A stretch of DNA of 53,448 nt from Methanobacteriota archaeon. GTDB lineage: Archaea > Thermoplasmatota > Poseidoniia > Poseidoniales > Thalassarchaeaceae. The notes beneath the pieces were generated by a model that made no database searches, was not told the origin of the DNA, and saw only the letters and a program-made list of their open reading frames with translations. The position numbers and the translations under genes were made by a program. The DNA lies in the NCBI GenBank assembly GCA_004195615.1, contig PSPW01000014.1:1-53448 (forward strand), given 5' to 3'. Numbering within the stretch: the first letter of the stretch is position 1; every line of letters begins with the position of its first letter. Positions 36,637 to 44,168 of the stretch are shown here, in pieces.

Positions 36637-37308
36637 CTACGAAAGAGACTCAGCCTTTTCCTCGCAAGCCTTCGCCCTTCCAGAAAATCCGATTGTAGAG
36701 TAATAAGAGGAAAATGCATTCCATGCATCGGAATCTGAAGGATCTTTGGAAATGATGCTCTTGAGGTTGTGCAATGCCGCTTCGGAATCACCGCCAATTA
36801 TCAGTTCCAGAGTTTCTTCAATGCCGGAGGATTCCTGTGGAGATTCGTCAACTTCGGGTGCCCCTTCTTCCTCAGAATCTGCCGCACCGTACTTCTCCTC
36901 GGCCCAAAGAATTAGTTTTGGCCACTTGCCTTCAAACTTATCGAGCCTCTTATCGATACTTCCGATCATCTTGTCTAACTCTTCACCGTCAAGATTGGAC
37001 CTGAAAATGGATTTCATTTTACTGGCTGCTACTTCGCGTGACATCTTGCTTAGATCTTCTTGGGCGGTGTCGACTGCGGTTCCGCCTGGATCCGGGGAGG
37101 GGTCTTCCTGGCTAGCTTGCTCGGAATTTTCTGGCTTTCCGTACTTCTGCTCGGCCCACTTGATCAAGCCGCCCCACTTTCCTTCGAACTTATTCAGCCG
37201 CTTTTCGACACTAGCGAGTGCCTTCTGCAGCTCTTCGCCTTCCAGAGAGGATGAGAAAATAGCTCCTAGCCTTGCTGATACTTCCTCTCTTGTTAGTTCG
37301 TCTGCCAT
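36637..37308 (-). CDS. Tandem-duplicated helical domain protein (cluster member 2)
   Basis: From ATG 37308 (preceded by GGTGAGG) the protein has 223 residues. It holds two copies of a 54-residue domain, at about 5-58 and 89-142. Shared positions include EVxxxLxxIFxSxLxGEEL, KRLxKFEGKW and KLIxWAEQKYG; the second copy reads KRLDKFEGKWPKLILWAEEKYG. The spacing between copies is rich in Pro, Gln and acidic residues. The final 55 residues are a helical TPR-like tail (GGDSEAALHNLKSI, SDAWNAFSSYYSTIGFSG). I do not recognise the 54-residue domain. It is part of the 35860-38298 group and shares the tail with its neighbours. Confidence 0.7.
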   Translation of the reverse strand: MADELTREEVSARLGAIFSSSLEGEELQKALASVEKRLNKFEGKWGGLIKWAEQKYGKPENSEQASQEDPSPDPGGTAVDTAQEDLSKMSREVAASKMKSIFRSNLDGEELDKMIGSIDKRLDKFEGKWPKLILWAEEKYGAADSEEEGAPEVDESPQESSGIEETLELIIGGDSEAALHNLKSIISKDPSDSDAWNAFSSYYSTIGFSGRAKACEEKAESLS

Positions 37309-37365
37309 TTCCTCACCGCAATTATCCCAATACACATCATGGCTTTAACCCGCCGATAGATTTCC

Positions 37366-38298
37366 TCACTCCTCTTCATCGGGGAAACTACCGGCCTGTT
37401 CAAGAGATTCCGACAACCCCTTCCATTCTACGTTCTGCTTGCCCTTCCGGTGAGTAAGATTTTTCCACTTGTTGAAGGCGACCTTCACGTTCCCTTCGTC
37501 CAAAGAAGCTGCGGCTAAGTTCATGGATGCTGCTGCTGCAAGCATATTGACGAGGTTTGTAAATGACTCGTTGGCCTTGATGGCCCCTGCCTCTATATCC
37601 GTCCTCTGTTCCCTCTCGGCCTCCTTAATCCCACCCCAGATTCTCTCGATGAAGTTCCTATTATCTGGAATCGGATTGAGTATCGCCTTGTCGACCTCTA
37701 AGCCCTTCCAGGTGCAATAAAAAGAGAATGAGAAGAGAATGAAGAGTTCCGCAAAATCCAGCAGCCCCCATTCGAAAGCCTCGAATCCCCATGATCCATC
37801 GTGCCTACCGAATGAGCCTGTTGTCTGCTCGCCAGTGATGTTGATTGAGATATCAGCAAATTTTCCCATCTTGTTTGCTGTGGACAATAGTGCAACGAAC
37901 AAAGTAAGAACTCCTATGCGAATCGAGCGGATGGACTTAATTGCAATCAATTTCCTATCCTTCTTTACTCCGAATTGGTTCTCAATTGGCCTGTGAGCCC
38001 ACAGTGCTACTAAGGTGTAAGCCAGAGACGCTACTATTGCGTAATCTAAGATTCCAATTTCCAAATTTCCCCATATCTCGAAGTTTGCCCCGTCTGGGAA
38101 CATTATCTTCTCCTTACCCTCTGGGATGCTGCCCGTGCAAACATCCGGTGAGCTGCAAGCAATACGGCTGGTCAGCCCGGACCTAACTGCGATATTGTCA
38201 GAGAATCCGGAGCTGTTTACTGACTCGAAAATTGCTAGAAACGTGACGCCAACTAGGCTCAAACCTGTTGGCTTCTTGAACACCCTCTTCAGCACCAC
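37366..38298 (-). CDS. Four-helix membrane protein with TPR-like C-terminus (cluster member 3)
   Basis: The 310-residue protein (GTG start) has four membrane helices: near 14-30 (GLSLVGVTFLAIF), 80-100 (GILDYAIVASLAYTLVALWA), 128-145 (IGVLTLFVALLSTA) and 182-199 (FAELFILFSFSFYCTW). Between the first two is an exterior loop with a possible disulfide (CSSPDVC). After the last helix comes a cytoplasmic helical region of about 110 residues, ending with SLDEGNVKVAFNKWKNLT and WKGLSESLEQAG. That tail resembles the module in the gene at 35860. The protein could be the membrane anchor of the cluster. It is divergent from orc1/cdc6, with 102 bases between. Confidence 0.65.
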   Translation of the reverse strand: MVLKRVFKKPTGLSLVGVTFLAIFESVNSSGFSDNIAVRSGLTSRIACSSPDVCTGSIPEGKEKIMFPDGANFEIWGNLEIGILDYAIVASLAYTLVALWAHRPIENQFGVKKDRKLIAIKSIRSIRIGVLTLFVALLSTANKMGKFADISINITGEQTTGSFGRHDGSWGFEAFEWGLLDFAELFILFSFSFYCTWKGLEVDKAILNPIPDNRNFIERIWGGIKEAEREQRTDIEAGAIKANESFTNLVNMLAAAASMNLAAASLDEGNVKVAFNKWKNLTHRKGKQNVEWKGLSESLEQAGSFPDEEE

Positions 38299-38400
38299 GA
38301 CACGGCCTCAAGTAGCGCTGGTACGCACAAGCCTATCAAAACACCGAATCATAGAGGTGCACATGGCAATCATAGGGTTGTTGATGGGTCTGAACCGAAT

Positions 38401-39612
38401 ATGTCTAAGAACGTCGAAATAGGCAAGGAATCAATGGCGGACTACCTCGACAGGATAGGAGCGGGCAAGGTTCTGATTTCCAAGGAGCCTTTGTCCTACG
38501 ATTGGACTCCTTCCGAGCTGGTCGGTAGGAAGGACGAACTAAGCGAATTAGCATCGATGTTCTTTGGAATAGAGAATCACAACGTTAGCTGTAGAGCCGT
38601 GGTTACAGGCAATGTTGGCTCTGGAAAGACGGTTCTCACCCGTCGATTCTGCATGGATATTGCATCAAAACTGGAAGGGAAAAGGAAATTTTCTATCGTT
38701 CATGTAAATTGCAGGAACCATCCTTCGACATCTCAGGTCCTTCAGCAGATTGCATTGTCTTTGGATTCGGGCCATCCTGAACGAGGATTCAGCTCTGGAG
38801 AAGTTATCCAGAGCGTTAGACGTAATCTTCGGACCCACGATAAGCACCTCCTGCTAATCCTAGACGAGGTTGATGTGCTAGTTAGAAGGGACAACTCCGA
38901 CTTGATATACAAGCTCCTCAGAATAGATGAGGATAAGGAAGGAGAGGGTTCCATATCCCTAATCATGGTGAGCCAGGAAGAATCCCTGTTCACCCTCTTC
39001 GAGAAGGCCATCAAGTCTCGTTTAGGGGGGAACAACATCCTCCAAATGAGCCCTTACGTGGCCAGCGATCTCGAAGGAATCGCGAGTCAGCGTTACGAGG
39101 CGTCATGCAGACCCGGTTCAGTGAGCAAAGAGGTTCTGGAGAAGATTGGAACATTCGCAGAAGAGTCGGGCGGGGATGCAAGGATGGCAATCGAGCTTCT
39201 AGAGGGTGCAATCAGAAAGGCCGAAATGGCAGGCAGGGGAGAGGTCATGGAAGCAGATGTTCTTCCAAGTCGTATTCGATCCGCATCAGTAGAGCCGAAT
39301 CAGGTTGATGGCCTGAAACTGCACCAGAAGTTGGTCCTCCTTGGTATTTGCCGGAGATTGAAGAAAACAGAGGAAGTCTCCAGTGGGGATGCCAGAAAGT
39401 TGTACGAACTAGTCTGCGAGGAAAACAGTGAGAGTCCAAGAGGATACACGACATTTTGGAAATACATGAAGTATCTCGAATCCGAGGGATTGATTGTAAG
39501 AAGGTCCTCCAGTTCCAACCAAGGTAGGGGAAGGACTCAGTACATCACCATGCCAAACTCTGTGCCTGCGGCGATCGAGAGCAGGATTGAGAAGGGCCTT
39601 CTCGAGAGGTAG
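38401..39612 (+). CDS. cdc6: Orc1/Cdc6 replication initiator
   Basis: The 403-residue protein is an archaeal origin-binding AAA+ ATPase. It begins SELVGRKDELSEL (about 38-50) and has Walker A GNVGSGKTV (70-78), Walker B LLLILDEVD (about 151-158) and a sensor region around SLIMVSQEES. The C-terminal 110 residues (from VDGLKLHQKLVLLGIC) form a winged helix that reads origin repeats, ending near RTQYIT. It loads the MCM helicase at origins. Such genes often lie near an origin, but the 102-base upstream gap holds no origin-recognition box that I recognise. It is divergent from the TPR-like cluster. Confidence 0.95.
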   Translation: MSKNVEIGKESMADYLDRIGAGKVLISKEPLSYDWTPSELVGRKDELSELASMFFGIENHNVSCRAVVTGNVGSGKTVLTRRFCMDIASKLEGKRKFSIVHVNCRNHPSTSQVLQQIALSLDSGHPERGFSSGEVIQSVRRNLRTHDKHLLLILDEVDVLVRRDNSDLIYKLLRIDEDKEGEGSISLIMVSQEESLFTLFEKAIKSRLGGNNILQMSPYVASDLEGIASQRYEASCRPGSVSKEVLEKIGTFAEESGGDARMAIELLEGAIRKAEMAGRGEVMEADVLPSRIRSASVEPNQVDGLKLHQKLVLLGICRRLKKTEEVSSGDARKLYELVCEENSESPRGYTTFWKYMKYLESEGLIVRRSSSSNQGRGRTQYITMPNSVPAAIESRIEKGLLER

Positions 39613-39678
39613 ACGATTGGTTGACTCCGAACCGCTCTTATAGGGACCTTATGTCGGGATGCCGTCCAAGGTGACTAA

Positions 39679-40170
39679 ATGGCAGGTGAGCAGTCCTTCA
39701 AGGCAGTGGTGAACGACACCAACCCGGTGTCTGGAGGCAGGTCCTTTGCAATGGACATCACAGGAGCAAACTACAACCATTTTCTGGGAAAGAAGATTGG
39801 AGATTCGGTAGATGGGATGTTTGTCGGAGATGGAGAAACTACACTCAGCGGGTACAAACTGGAGATAACAGGGGGATCTGATGTCACAGGCAGACCAATG
39901 AGGCCTGATCTGGACGGCTCTGGCGTCAAATCGATCCTCATCACTGCCGGAGTAGGCTACAAGGGGAAGAAATTCGTCAACAAGAACAGCAAAGAGTACC
40001 GCTACAAGTACGATGGCCTGAGGAGGAGGAGAAATCTCCGGGGCAATGTAATCAGTCAGGACTCACGCCAGATTAATCTGAAGGTAGTCGATTCTGGAAA
40101 GCGCTCACTGGCCGCGATTATCGACGGAGAGGAAGCCGCAGTCGAACAGCCCTCTGGAGAAGAGGAGTGA
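39679..40170 (+). CDS. rps6e: 30S ribosomal protein S6e
   Basis: The 163-residue protein is the archaeal small-subunit protein S6e. Landmarks are FKAVVNDTNPVSGGRSF, GKKIGDSVDG, ITGGSDVTGRPMRPDLDG, and RRRRNLRGNVISQDSRQINLKV. It ends in an acidic tail (EEAAVEQPSGEEE). A TATA-like CTTATAGG near 39644 and a Shine-Dalgarno site AAGGTGA (39669-39675) precede the ATG. It is followed by aIF2-gamma and the PIN gene, an order (rps6e, eif2g, PIN) conserved in many archaea. Confidence 0.96.
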   Translation: MAGEQSFKAVVNDTNPVSGGRSFAMDITGANYNHFLGKKIGDSVDGMFVGDGETTLSGYKLEITGGSDVTGRPMRPDLDGSGVKSILITAGVGYKGKKFVNKNSKEYRYKYDGLRRRRNLRGNVISQDSRQINLKVVDSGKRSLAAIIDGEEAAVEQPSGEEE

Positions 40171-40175
40171 CGACT

Positions 40176-40183
40176 GGGGTGAT
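40176..40183 (+). promoter_or_regulatory. Shine-Dalgarno site deciding a CTG start for aIF2-gamma
   Basis: GGGGTGAT lies 5 bases before CTG 40189-40191. It is identical to the site before L10e. The reading frame has no ATG, GTG or TTG between the upstream in-frame stop and ATG 40231, which would cut off the first conserved strand. Confidence 0.6.
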
Positions 40184-40188
40184 TCAAG

Positions 40189-41424
40189 CTGACCAGAGCA
40201 AAAAGCAAGCAGCCTGAAGTCAATATCGGCATGGTCGGTCACGTTGATCACGGGAAGACCACTCTAACCCAGGCCCTATCTGGAACTTGGACAGATACTC
40301 ATTCGGAAGAACGGAAGAGGGGTATCAGCATCAAGTTGGGATACGCGGACACTTCATTCCATGTGACTTCTGATGGCGAACACTACTCCAAGGGGAAGCA
40401 CCCAGAGGGCGAGAAGGGGAAAGGAAATCTGCTTAGGGTTGTATCCTTCGTCGATGCTCCGGGGCATGAGACTCTGATGGCAGTGATGATTTCTGGGGCT
40501 TCCATCATGGATGGTGCCCTACTATTGGTAGCTGCCACAGAGAATTGCCCTCAGCCACAAACTAGGGAACATCTAGCAGCCCTTGAGATAGCAGGAATTG
40601 AGAACATCGTAGTAGTGCAGAACAAGATCGACATTGTCAGCAAGGAGAGGGCAATGGAGTCATACAATGAGATTCAGGAATTTATCAGCGGGACGATCGC
40701 AGAAGATGCCCCCATCATCCCAGTCTCCGCTCATCACGACGTGAATCTAGACGTCCTAATTGAGGCCATAGAGGAGACCATCCCTACCCCGGACAGGACT
40801 GAAGATGATGGAGGTTTGATGTACATCGCAAGATCCTTTGATGTAAATCGTCCGGGATCGAGGCCGTCTGAAATCAAAGGAGGTGTGATTGGAGGCAGTA
40901 TCGTGGAAGGGTCATTCAACATCGGAGATAACATACTCATTGCACCTGGAAGAAGGATACAGGAAGGAAACAATACACGTTGGGACCCCCTTAGAACCAC
41001 AATTGAGGGAATAAAGGGCGGAGGTACCGACCTAAAGACTGCCTATGCAGGTGGTCTTTGCGGCATTTCCACCCCTCTAGACCCGCTTGTCACCAAGGCA
41101 GACGATCTTTCGGGGCAAGTTATGGCCAGAGAAGAGGAGTTGCCCCCAATCTGGGAAGAATTGGGCCTCGATCTACAACTATTGGACAAGATGATTTCGG
41201 GAAACGAGGATGAGGGTAGTATTAGGCCCCTGCAGCCAAACGAGATGCTGATGGTTAATTCAGCGACAGCAACCAGTGTTGGAACCGTCGCCAGAATCAA
41301 GGGGAAGAAAGTGACCCTGAGTCTCAGACTACCGATTTGCGCTAAGAAGGGAAGCAGAATTACGCTCTCAAGGAGAGTGGGTTCCAGATGGCGACTGATT
41401 GGGCATGGAACCATCTCGGGATGA
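40189..41424 (+). CDS. eif2g: Translation initiation factor 2 subunit gamma (aIF2-gamma)
   Basis: The 411-residue GTPase is the core of aIF2, which brings initiator tRNA to the ribosome. The P-loop is GMVGHVDHGKTTL (about 14-26). G2 is in KRGISIKLGYAD, G3 in VDAPGHETL, G4 VVQNKIDIV and G5 in VSAHH. Domains 2 and 3 follow (RPGSRPSEIKGGVIGGSI, RLPICAKKGSRITLSRRVGSRWRLIGHG). The family begins with QPEVNIGMVGHVDHG, and all of QPEVNIG is encoded upstream of the first ATG (40231). The only plausible start for it is CTG 40189 behind GGGGTGAT. Length then equals the family's (about 410). Confidence 0.95.
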   Translation: MTRAKSKQPEVNIGMVGHVDHGKTTLTQALSGTWTDTHSEERKRGISIKLGYADTSFHVTSDGEHYSKGKHPEGEKGKGNLLRVVSFVDAPGHETLMAVMISGASIMDGALLLVAATENCPQPQTREHLAALEIAGIENIVVVQNKIDIVSKERAMESYNEIQEFISGTIAEDAPIIPVSAHHDVNLDVLIEAIEETIPTPDRTEDDGGLMYIARSFDVNRPGSRPSEIKGGVIGGSIVEGSFNIGDNILIAPGRRIQEGNNTRWDPLRTTIEGIKGGGTDLKTAYAGGLCGISTPLDPLVTKADDLSGQVMAREEELPPIWEELGLDLQLLDKMISGNEDEGSIRPLQPNEMLMVNSATATSVGTVARIKGKKVTLSLRLPICAKKGSRITLSRRVGSRWRLIGHGTISG

Positions 41425-41428
41425 TCCA

Positions 41429-41791
41429 ATGGTTGCGGTTCTGGTTGATGCATGTGGCTGGGTTTCCTTGGTTGATGCAGGCCTGAACCTGGATATTTCG
41501 TTGAACGAAGTGGTAGGAGAAGCGAATCTGAAAATCACCGCAGGAGTCAGGGATGAGCTTGATTCCCTCGCAGAAAGTCGCAGTGGGCTTCTTCTAGACC
41601 TCCTCTATGGGAGATCCGAAGTAATTGATTCAGGAGACGGGCACACAGATGACGCCCTACTAGCCCTATCTCTCCAGAACCGTTGGCCAGTCCTTACTGT
41701 TGACAGAGTATTGAAGAGAAGACTGGTAGAAGGGGGCTGTTCTTACATCGAAGTCACTTCTGGGCGCTCTCTACGAATGGTTGGCCCCTAG
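41429..41791 (+). CDS. PIN-domain ribonuclease-like protein
   Basis: From ATG 41429 the protein has 120 residues with the PIN fold order of acidic residues: VLVDACGW (Asp about 6), VRDELDSL (Glu/Asp about 40), GHTDDALLALSLQN (Asp pair near 76) and VLTVDRVLKRRL (Asp about 92). Those four acidic sites bind the metal in PIN ribonucleases. A stand-alone PIN gene right after aIF2-gamma is common in archaea and resembles the Fcf1/Utp24-like or VapC9-like family linked to rRNA processing. No antitoxin gene is nearby, so a toxin role is unlikely. The ORF is open to 41399, but this start follows the aIF2-gamma stop by 4 bases. Confidence 0.8.
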   Translation: MVAVLVDACGWVSLVDAGLNLDISLNEVVGEANLKITAGVRDELDSLAESRSGLLLDLLYGRSEVIDSGDGHTDDALLALSLQNRWPVLTVDRVLKRRLVEGGCSYIEVTSGRSLRMVGP

Positions 41792-42075
41792 GGCAGTGTG
41801 AACAATCTATCGTCGCCATGACCGTTCATCAGTCCAATCCTGACTGCGGCGTCTAGCCATGCATGGGCATAGTTGATTGCCCCAAAGGAACTGACTAAAT
41901 CTCCTTCGGAAGCAAAATGCCTTGCATCGGCAGCATAATCATCGCACATCCGAAGCATCTCATTGAGCCTCTCTTCGTCCAGTTTGTTTGATGTTGAGGG
42001 AGTTGCCTTTGATCTAGCCTCGGCAGTGAGGGCGAGATATCTCTCGATTCTTTTCAGCGTGATTGTATCGGACAT
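41788..42075 (-). CDS. DUF357 domain protein
   Basis: The 95-residue all-helical protein carries MCDDYAADARHFASEGDLVSSFGAINYAHAWLDAAVRIGL, which matches the archaeal DUF357 family (DYxxDAxxFxxxGDLxxAFGxINYAHGWLDAGxRLGL). The role of this family is unknown; it is nearly confined to archaea. ATG 42075 is preferred over GTG 42081 because GAGGGGTGA lies directly before it and the GTG is part of that Shine-Dalgarno site. It follows the AAA gene, overlapping at its end region, and is convergent with the PIN gene (4-base overlap). Confidence 0.85.
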   Translation of the reverse strand: MSDTITLKRIERYLALTAEARSKATPSTSNKLDEERLNEMLRMCDDYAADARHFASEGDLVSSFGAINYAHAWLDAAVRIGLMNGHGDDRLFTLP

Positions 42076-42077
42076 TT

Positions 42078-43901
42078 TCACCCCTCACTTAGTAAGACAC
42101 CTGCATCTTCACTAAGCTTGAATAGCCTGCTTCTTCCTTCCTTCCTTACTGCGAGGATACCTGATTTGTGTAGCGAATTGTATATCTGAGAAAGGCGAGG
42201 CCTGCCGACCTCAAGACGTGCTTGGATCTCAGCGTCAGAGGGGGAAATCTCACGTGAAGAGGCTACAGAGACTACCAGTCTCTCAGCGTCGCTCATTCTA
42301 TCGAGATGGTCTTGATCGACAATTTCCTTTGACTCCCATTTCGGGCCTTTGACCACTATTGGCCTTTCCAAGTGAGGTATTTTTGGTTGTTCCTCGATAA
42401 TATCGATGGGCTCGGGTTCTTCGAAGACCTCTTCTGGCTCATATTCGGCTTCGTTGGAGAGTTCGGGGAGTGTTTCCTCGAGCTCCGAGTCAACAGTCCA
42501 GAGTTCTCCCTCGGAGAATAATACCTGCTTCTCCTCGATAGATGTCGATTCCGTACTAACCGACTTGCGATTTTCCTCAGTGAACTGTGGTTTACTTTCG
42601 TGGACTGGGCCCTCTCTAGGGAGGTTCTGGAATTCTCTTATTTCTGGCTCCTGTATAGGGGTTGAGCGGTCTGGACCTGTTGGCATCTGGTCATTTGTTA
42701 TGCGTGACCTGCTTACTAGGCCTGAGAATCCCCTTGATTGGCCACTGCTAGAGGGCTCTGTACCCTCTTCCATTGACAGAAGCGTTCCCTCGTCTGCTGT
42801 CCAACCGGTGATCTTTTCGGGATTATCAGCGATAGCTTCGTCGGTTTCTTCCTCCTCGGGGTCCTCGTTCGCAGATTCTGGCTCGATTGTTTCCTCATCT
42901 GGCAACATGTCATCTGGTTCTACATCCCAGTCTTCATCTTCGAGCACCTGCTCCGCAGTTTCCGATTCTATTTCTCCCACCTCGGACCAAGATTCCTCAA
43001 TTTCCTCAATGTCCTCAATTTCCTCAATGTCCTCGACAACATCAATCTCTGATTCATGGATTGGAGCGGTCGAAGGTTCAATCTGGGACTCGTCCGGAGG
43101 ATTCTCTGAGACAGTGGATTTTTTTGGTGTATTCCAGCTTTTTAGTGATGCAAGAGTGTCTTTGGAACCGAGACCTCTCCTTTCGTCTACGAGATCTCTG
43201 AGGATGCCGATAACTGATCTAGCATTACCACCCGTTCTGGACATGATCGCCTCGAGCAAGTCGCTATTGATGTTCCACCTCTCGGGCGACATTCTGCGGA
43301 TTCTGAGGTCGCTAAGCAACTGAATATGCTCCTGAGAGAGGGGCTCAACGGTGGCTATTTCATCGAAAACCTCCCTTGTGTTCTCGTCCAGAGACGTAAA
43401 TTGAGAGTTGGAAACTGAGACTACGACGAGAGCTCTAAGTCGTTGCAATATGGGTAATATCAAAGACAAGAACGAAGATAAATCGACATGTGATGGATAA
43501 TCCAAAGCGACTAGTGGAAGAGGACCTGAAACTGTGTCCAGAGTCTCCACAATCCTCTCTACTTTCTGGTGCATGCTCGGAGGAATATCGTGTCCGCAGA
43601 AGGTTATTGCAAGCTCGTCCAGGGCACAATTAAGGGGATCATCACTATGCCAATAGGTTCCAACGAAACGATCGTTGGTCTGAGAAGAAATTGCATTGAT
43701 TAGAGATGTCCTACCTGAGCCTCTCTCCCCTGAAAGGAGAATCAATCTTGGAGATTGAGAGTGCATATGCTCCTTCCACCTAATCAGAATATCCTCCCTT
43801 CCGACTATCTCACTGGCCCTGTTCCTCTCAATCGGTCTAGAGTCGAATGGATTACCTCGCAGCGTAGGAAGATCTGACGGAGAAAGATCGCTCAACACCA
43901 T
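42078..43901 (-). CDS. AAA-type ATPase with acidic linker and C-terminal winged helix
   Basis: The 607-residue protein has an N-terminal ATPase domain (about 1-250): RASEIVGREDILIRW, Walker A LLSGERGSGRTSLINA (about 55-70, with Arg where Lys is usual) and a Walker-B-like strand PLPLVALDYPS. The usual Glu after the Asp is absent. Residues about 265-510 are a long low-complexity acidic stretch with an EEIEDIEEIEDI repeat. The last 85 residues are a winged helix (VVSVASSREISPSDAEIQARLEVGRPRLSQIYNSLHKSGIL). The layout recalls Orc1/Cdc6-like and STAND-like proteins with a broken nucleotide site. It is divergent from the HMG-CoA reductase gene, with the repeat array between. Confidence 0.7.
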   Translation of the reverse strand: MVLSDLSPSDLPTLRGNPFDSRPIERNRASEIVGREDILIRWKEHMHSQSPRLILLSGERGSGRTSLINAISSQTNDRFVGTYWHSDDPLNCALDELAITFCGHDIPPSMHQKVERIVETLDTVSGPLPLVALDYPSHVDLSSFLSLILPILQRLRALVVVSVSNSQFTSLDENTREVFDEIATVEPLSQEHIQLLSDLRIRRMSPERWNINSDLLEAIMSRTGGNARSVIGILRDLVDERRGLGSKDTLASLKSWNTPKKSTVSENPPDESQIEPSTAPIHESEIDVVEDIEEIEDIEEIEESWSEVGEIESETAEQVLEDEDWDVEPDDMLPDEETIEPESANEDPEEEETDEAIADNPEKITGWTADEGTLLSMEEGTEPSSSGQSRGFSGLVSRSRITNDQMPTGPDRSTPIQEPEIREFQNLPREGPVHESKPQFTEENRKSVSTESTSIEEKQVLFSEGELWTVDSELEETLPELSNEAEYEPEEVFEEPEPIDIIEEQPKIPHLERPIVVKGPKWESKEIVDQDHLDRMSDAERLVVSVASSREISPSDAEIQARLEVGRPRLSQIYNSLHKSGILAVRKEGRSRLFKLSEDAGVLLSEG

Positions 43902-43933
43902 AGGACCTCAGCATCGTCTGGCATTCTTAATGT

Positions 43934-43953
43934 TCACGCATACTCACGCATAT
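43934..43953. repeat. Tandem 10-bp repeat upstream of the AAA gene
   Basis: TCACGCATAC (43934-43943) is followed directly by TCACGCATAT (43944-43953), about one helical turn apart, 33-52 bases before the AAA gene start. This is where an activator or the TATA/BRE region would lie. Confidence 0.45.
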
Positions 43954-43964
43954 CAGAGGGTCAA

Positions 43965-44100
43965 TTAACGAGTAATTCACAAATGCGGGACCTAGAAATT
44001 GGCAATCATTGGTGCAGTGACTATTTCCCCTATTAGCAGCGTTAACGCATTATTAACGGGTTAACGAAGCGTTAACGAAGCGTTAACGGGCAAATTAACG
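43965..44100. repeat. Array of seven TTAACG repeats between the AAA gene and HMG-CoA reductase
   Basis: TTAACG occurs at 43965, 44042, 44053, 44061, 44072, 44083 and 44095. Four copies are within the palindrome GTTAAC (44041-44046, 44060-44065, 44071-44076, 44082-44087). The last six are 11, 8, 11, 11 and 12 bases apart, so most face the same side of the helix. The unit CGAAGCGTTAA is repeated in full at 44065-44086. It is followed by the T-run CATTTTTTG. The 267-base gap between the genes contains little else I recognise. Confidence 0.7.
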
Positions 44101-44168
44101 CATTTTTTGTGTAGATATTAGTGCGAAAAAGGTTAGAAACCCGTTATCATACCTCCAGTTTGAGTACT

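Noticed and set aside
36746-37348. A 200-codon Ser-rich open frame on the plus strand
   Set aside because: Antisense shadow of the duplicated-domain gene, which has a clear repeat and a Shine-Dalgarno site.
38299-38400. Replication origin next to orc1/cdc6
   Set aside because: I could find no origin-recognition-box-like element or strong inverted repeats; only a weak AATCATAG direct repeat (38346 and about 38366).
41429-41791. PIN gene as a toxin of a toxin-antitoxin pair
   Set aside because: No antitoxin ORF is adjacent, and the position after aIF2-gamma is conserved in archaea for a housekeeping PIN protein.
42406-43323. A 305-codon open frame on the plus strand, rich in Ser
   Set aside because: It lies opposite the acidic linker of the AAA protein; antisense of GAG/GAA-rich codons gives Ser/Leu-rich open frames. 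No conserved motif.
43965-44100. TTAACG array as a CRISPR
   Set aside because: Repeats are only 6-7 bases with 2-6 base gaps; no spacers and no cas genes.
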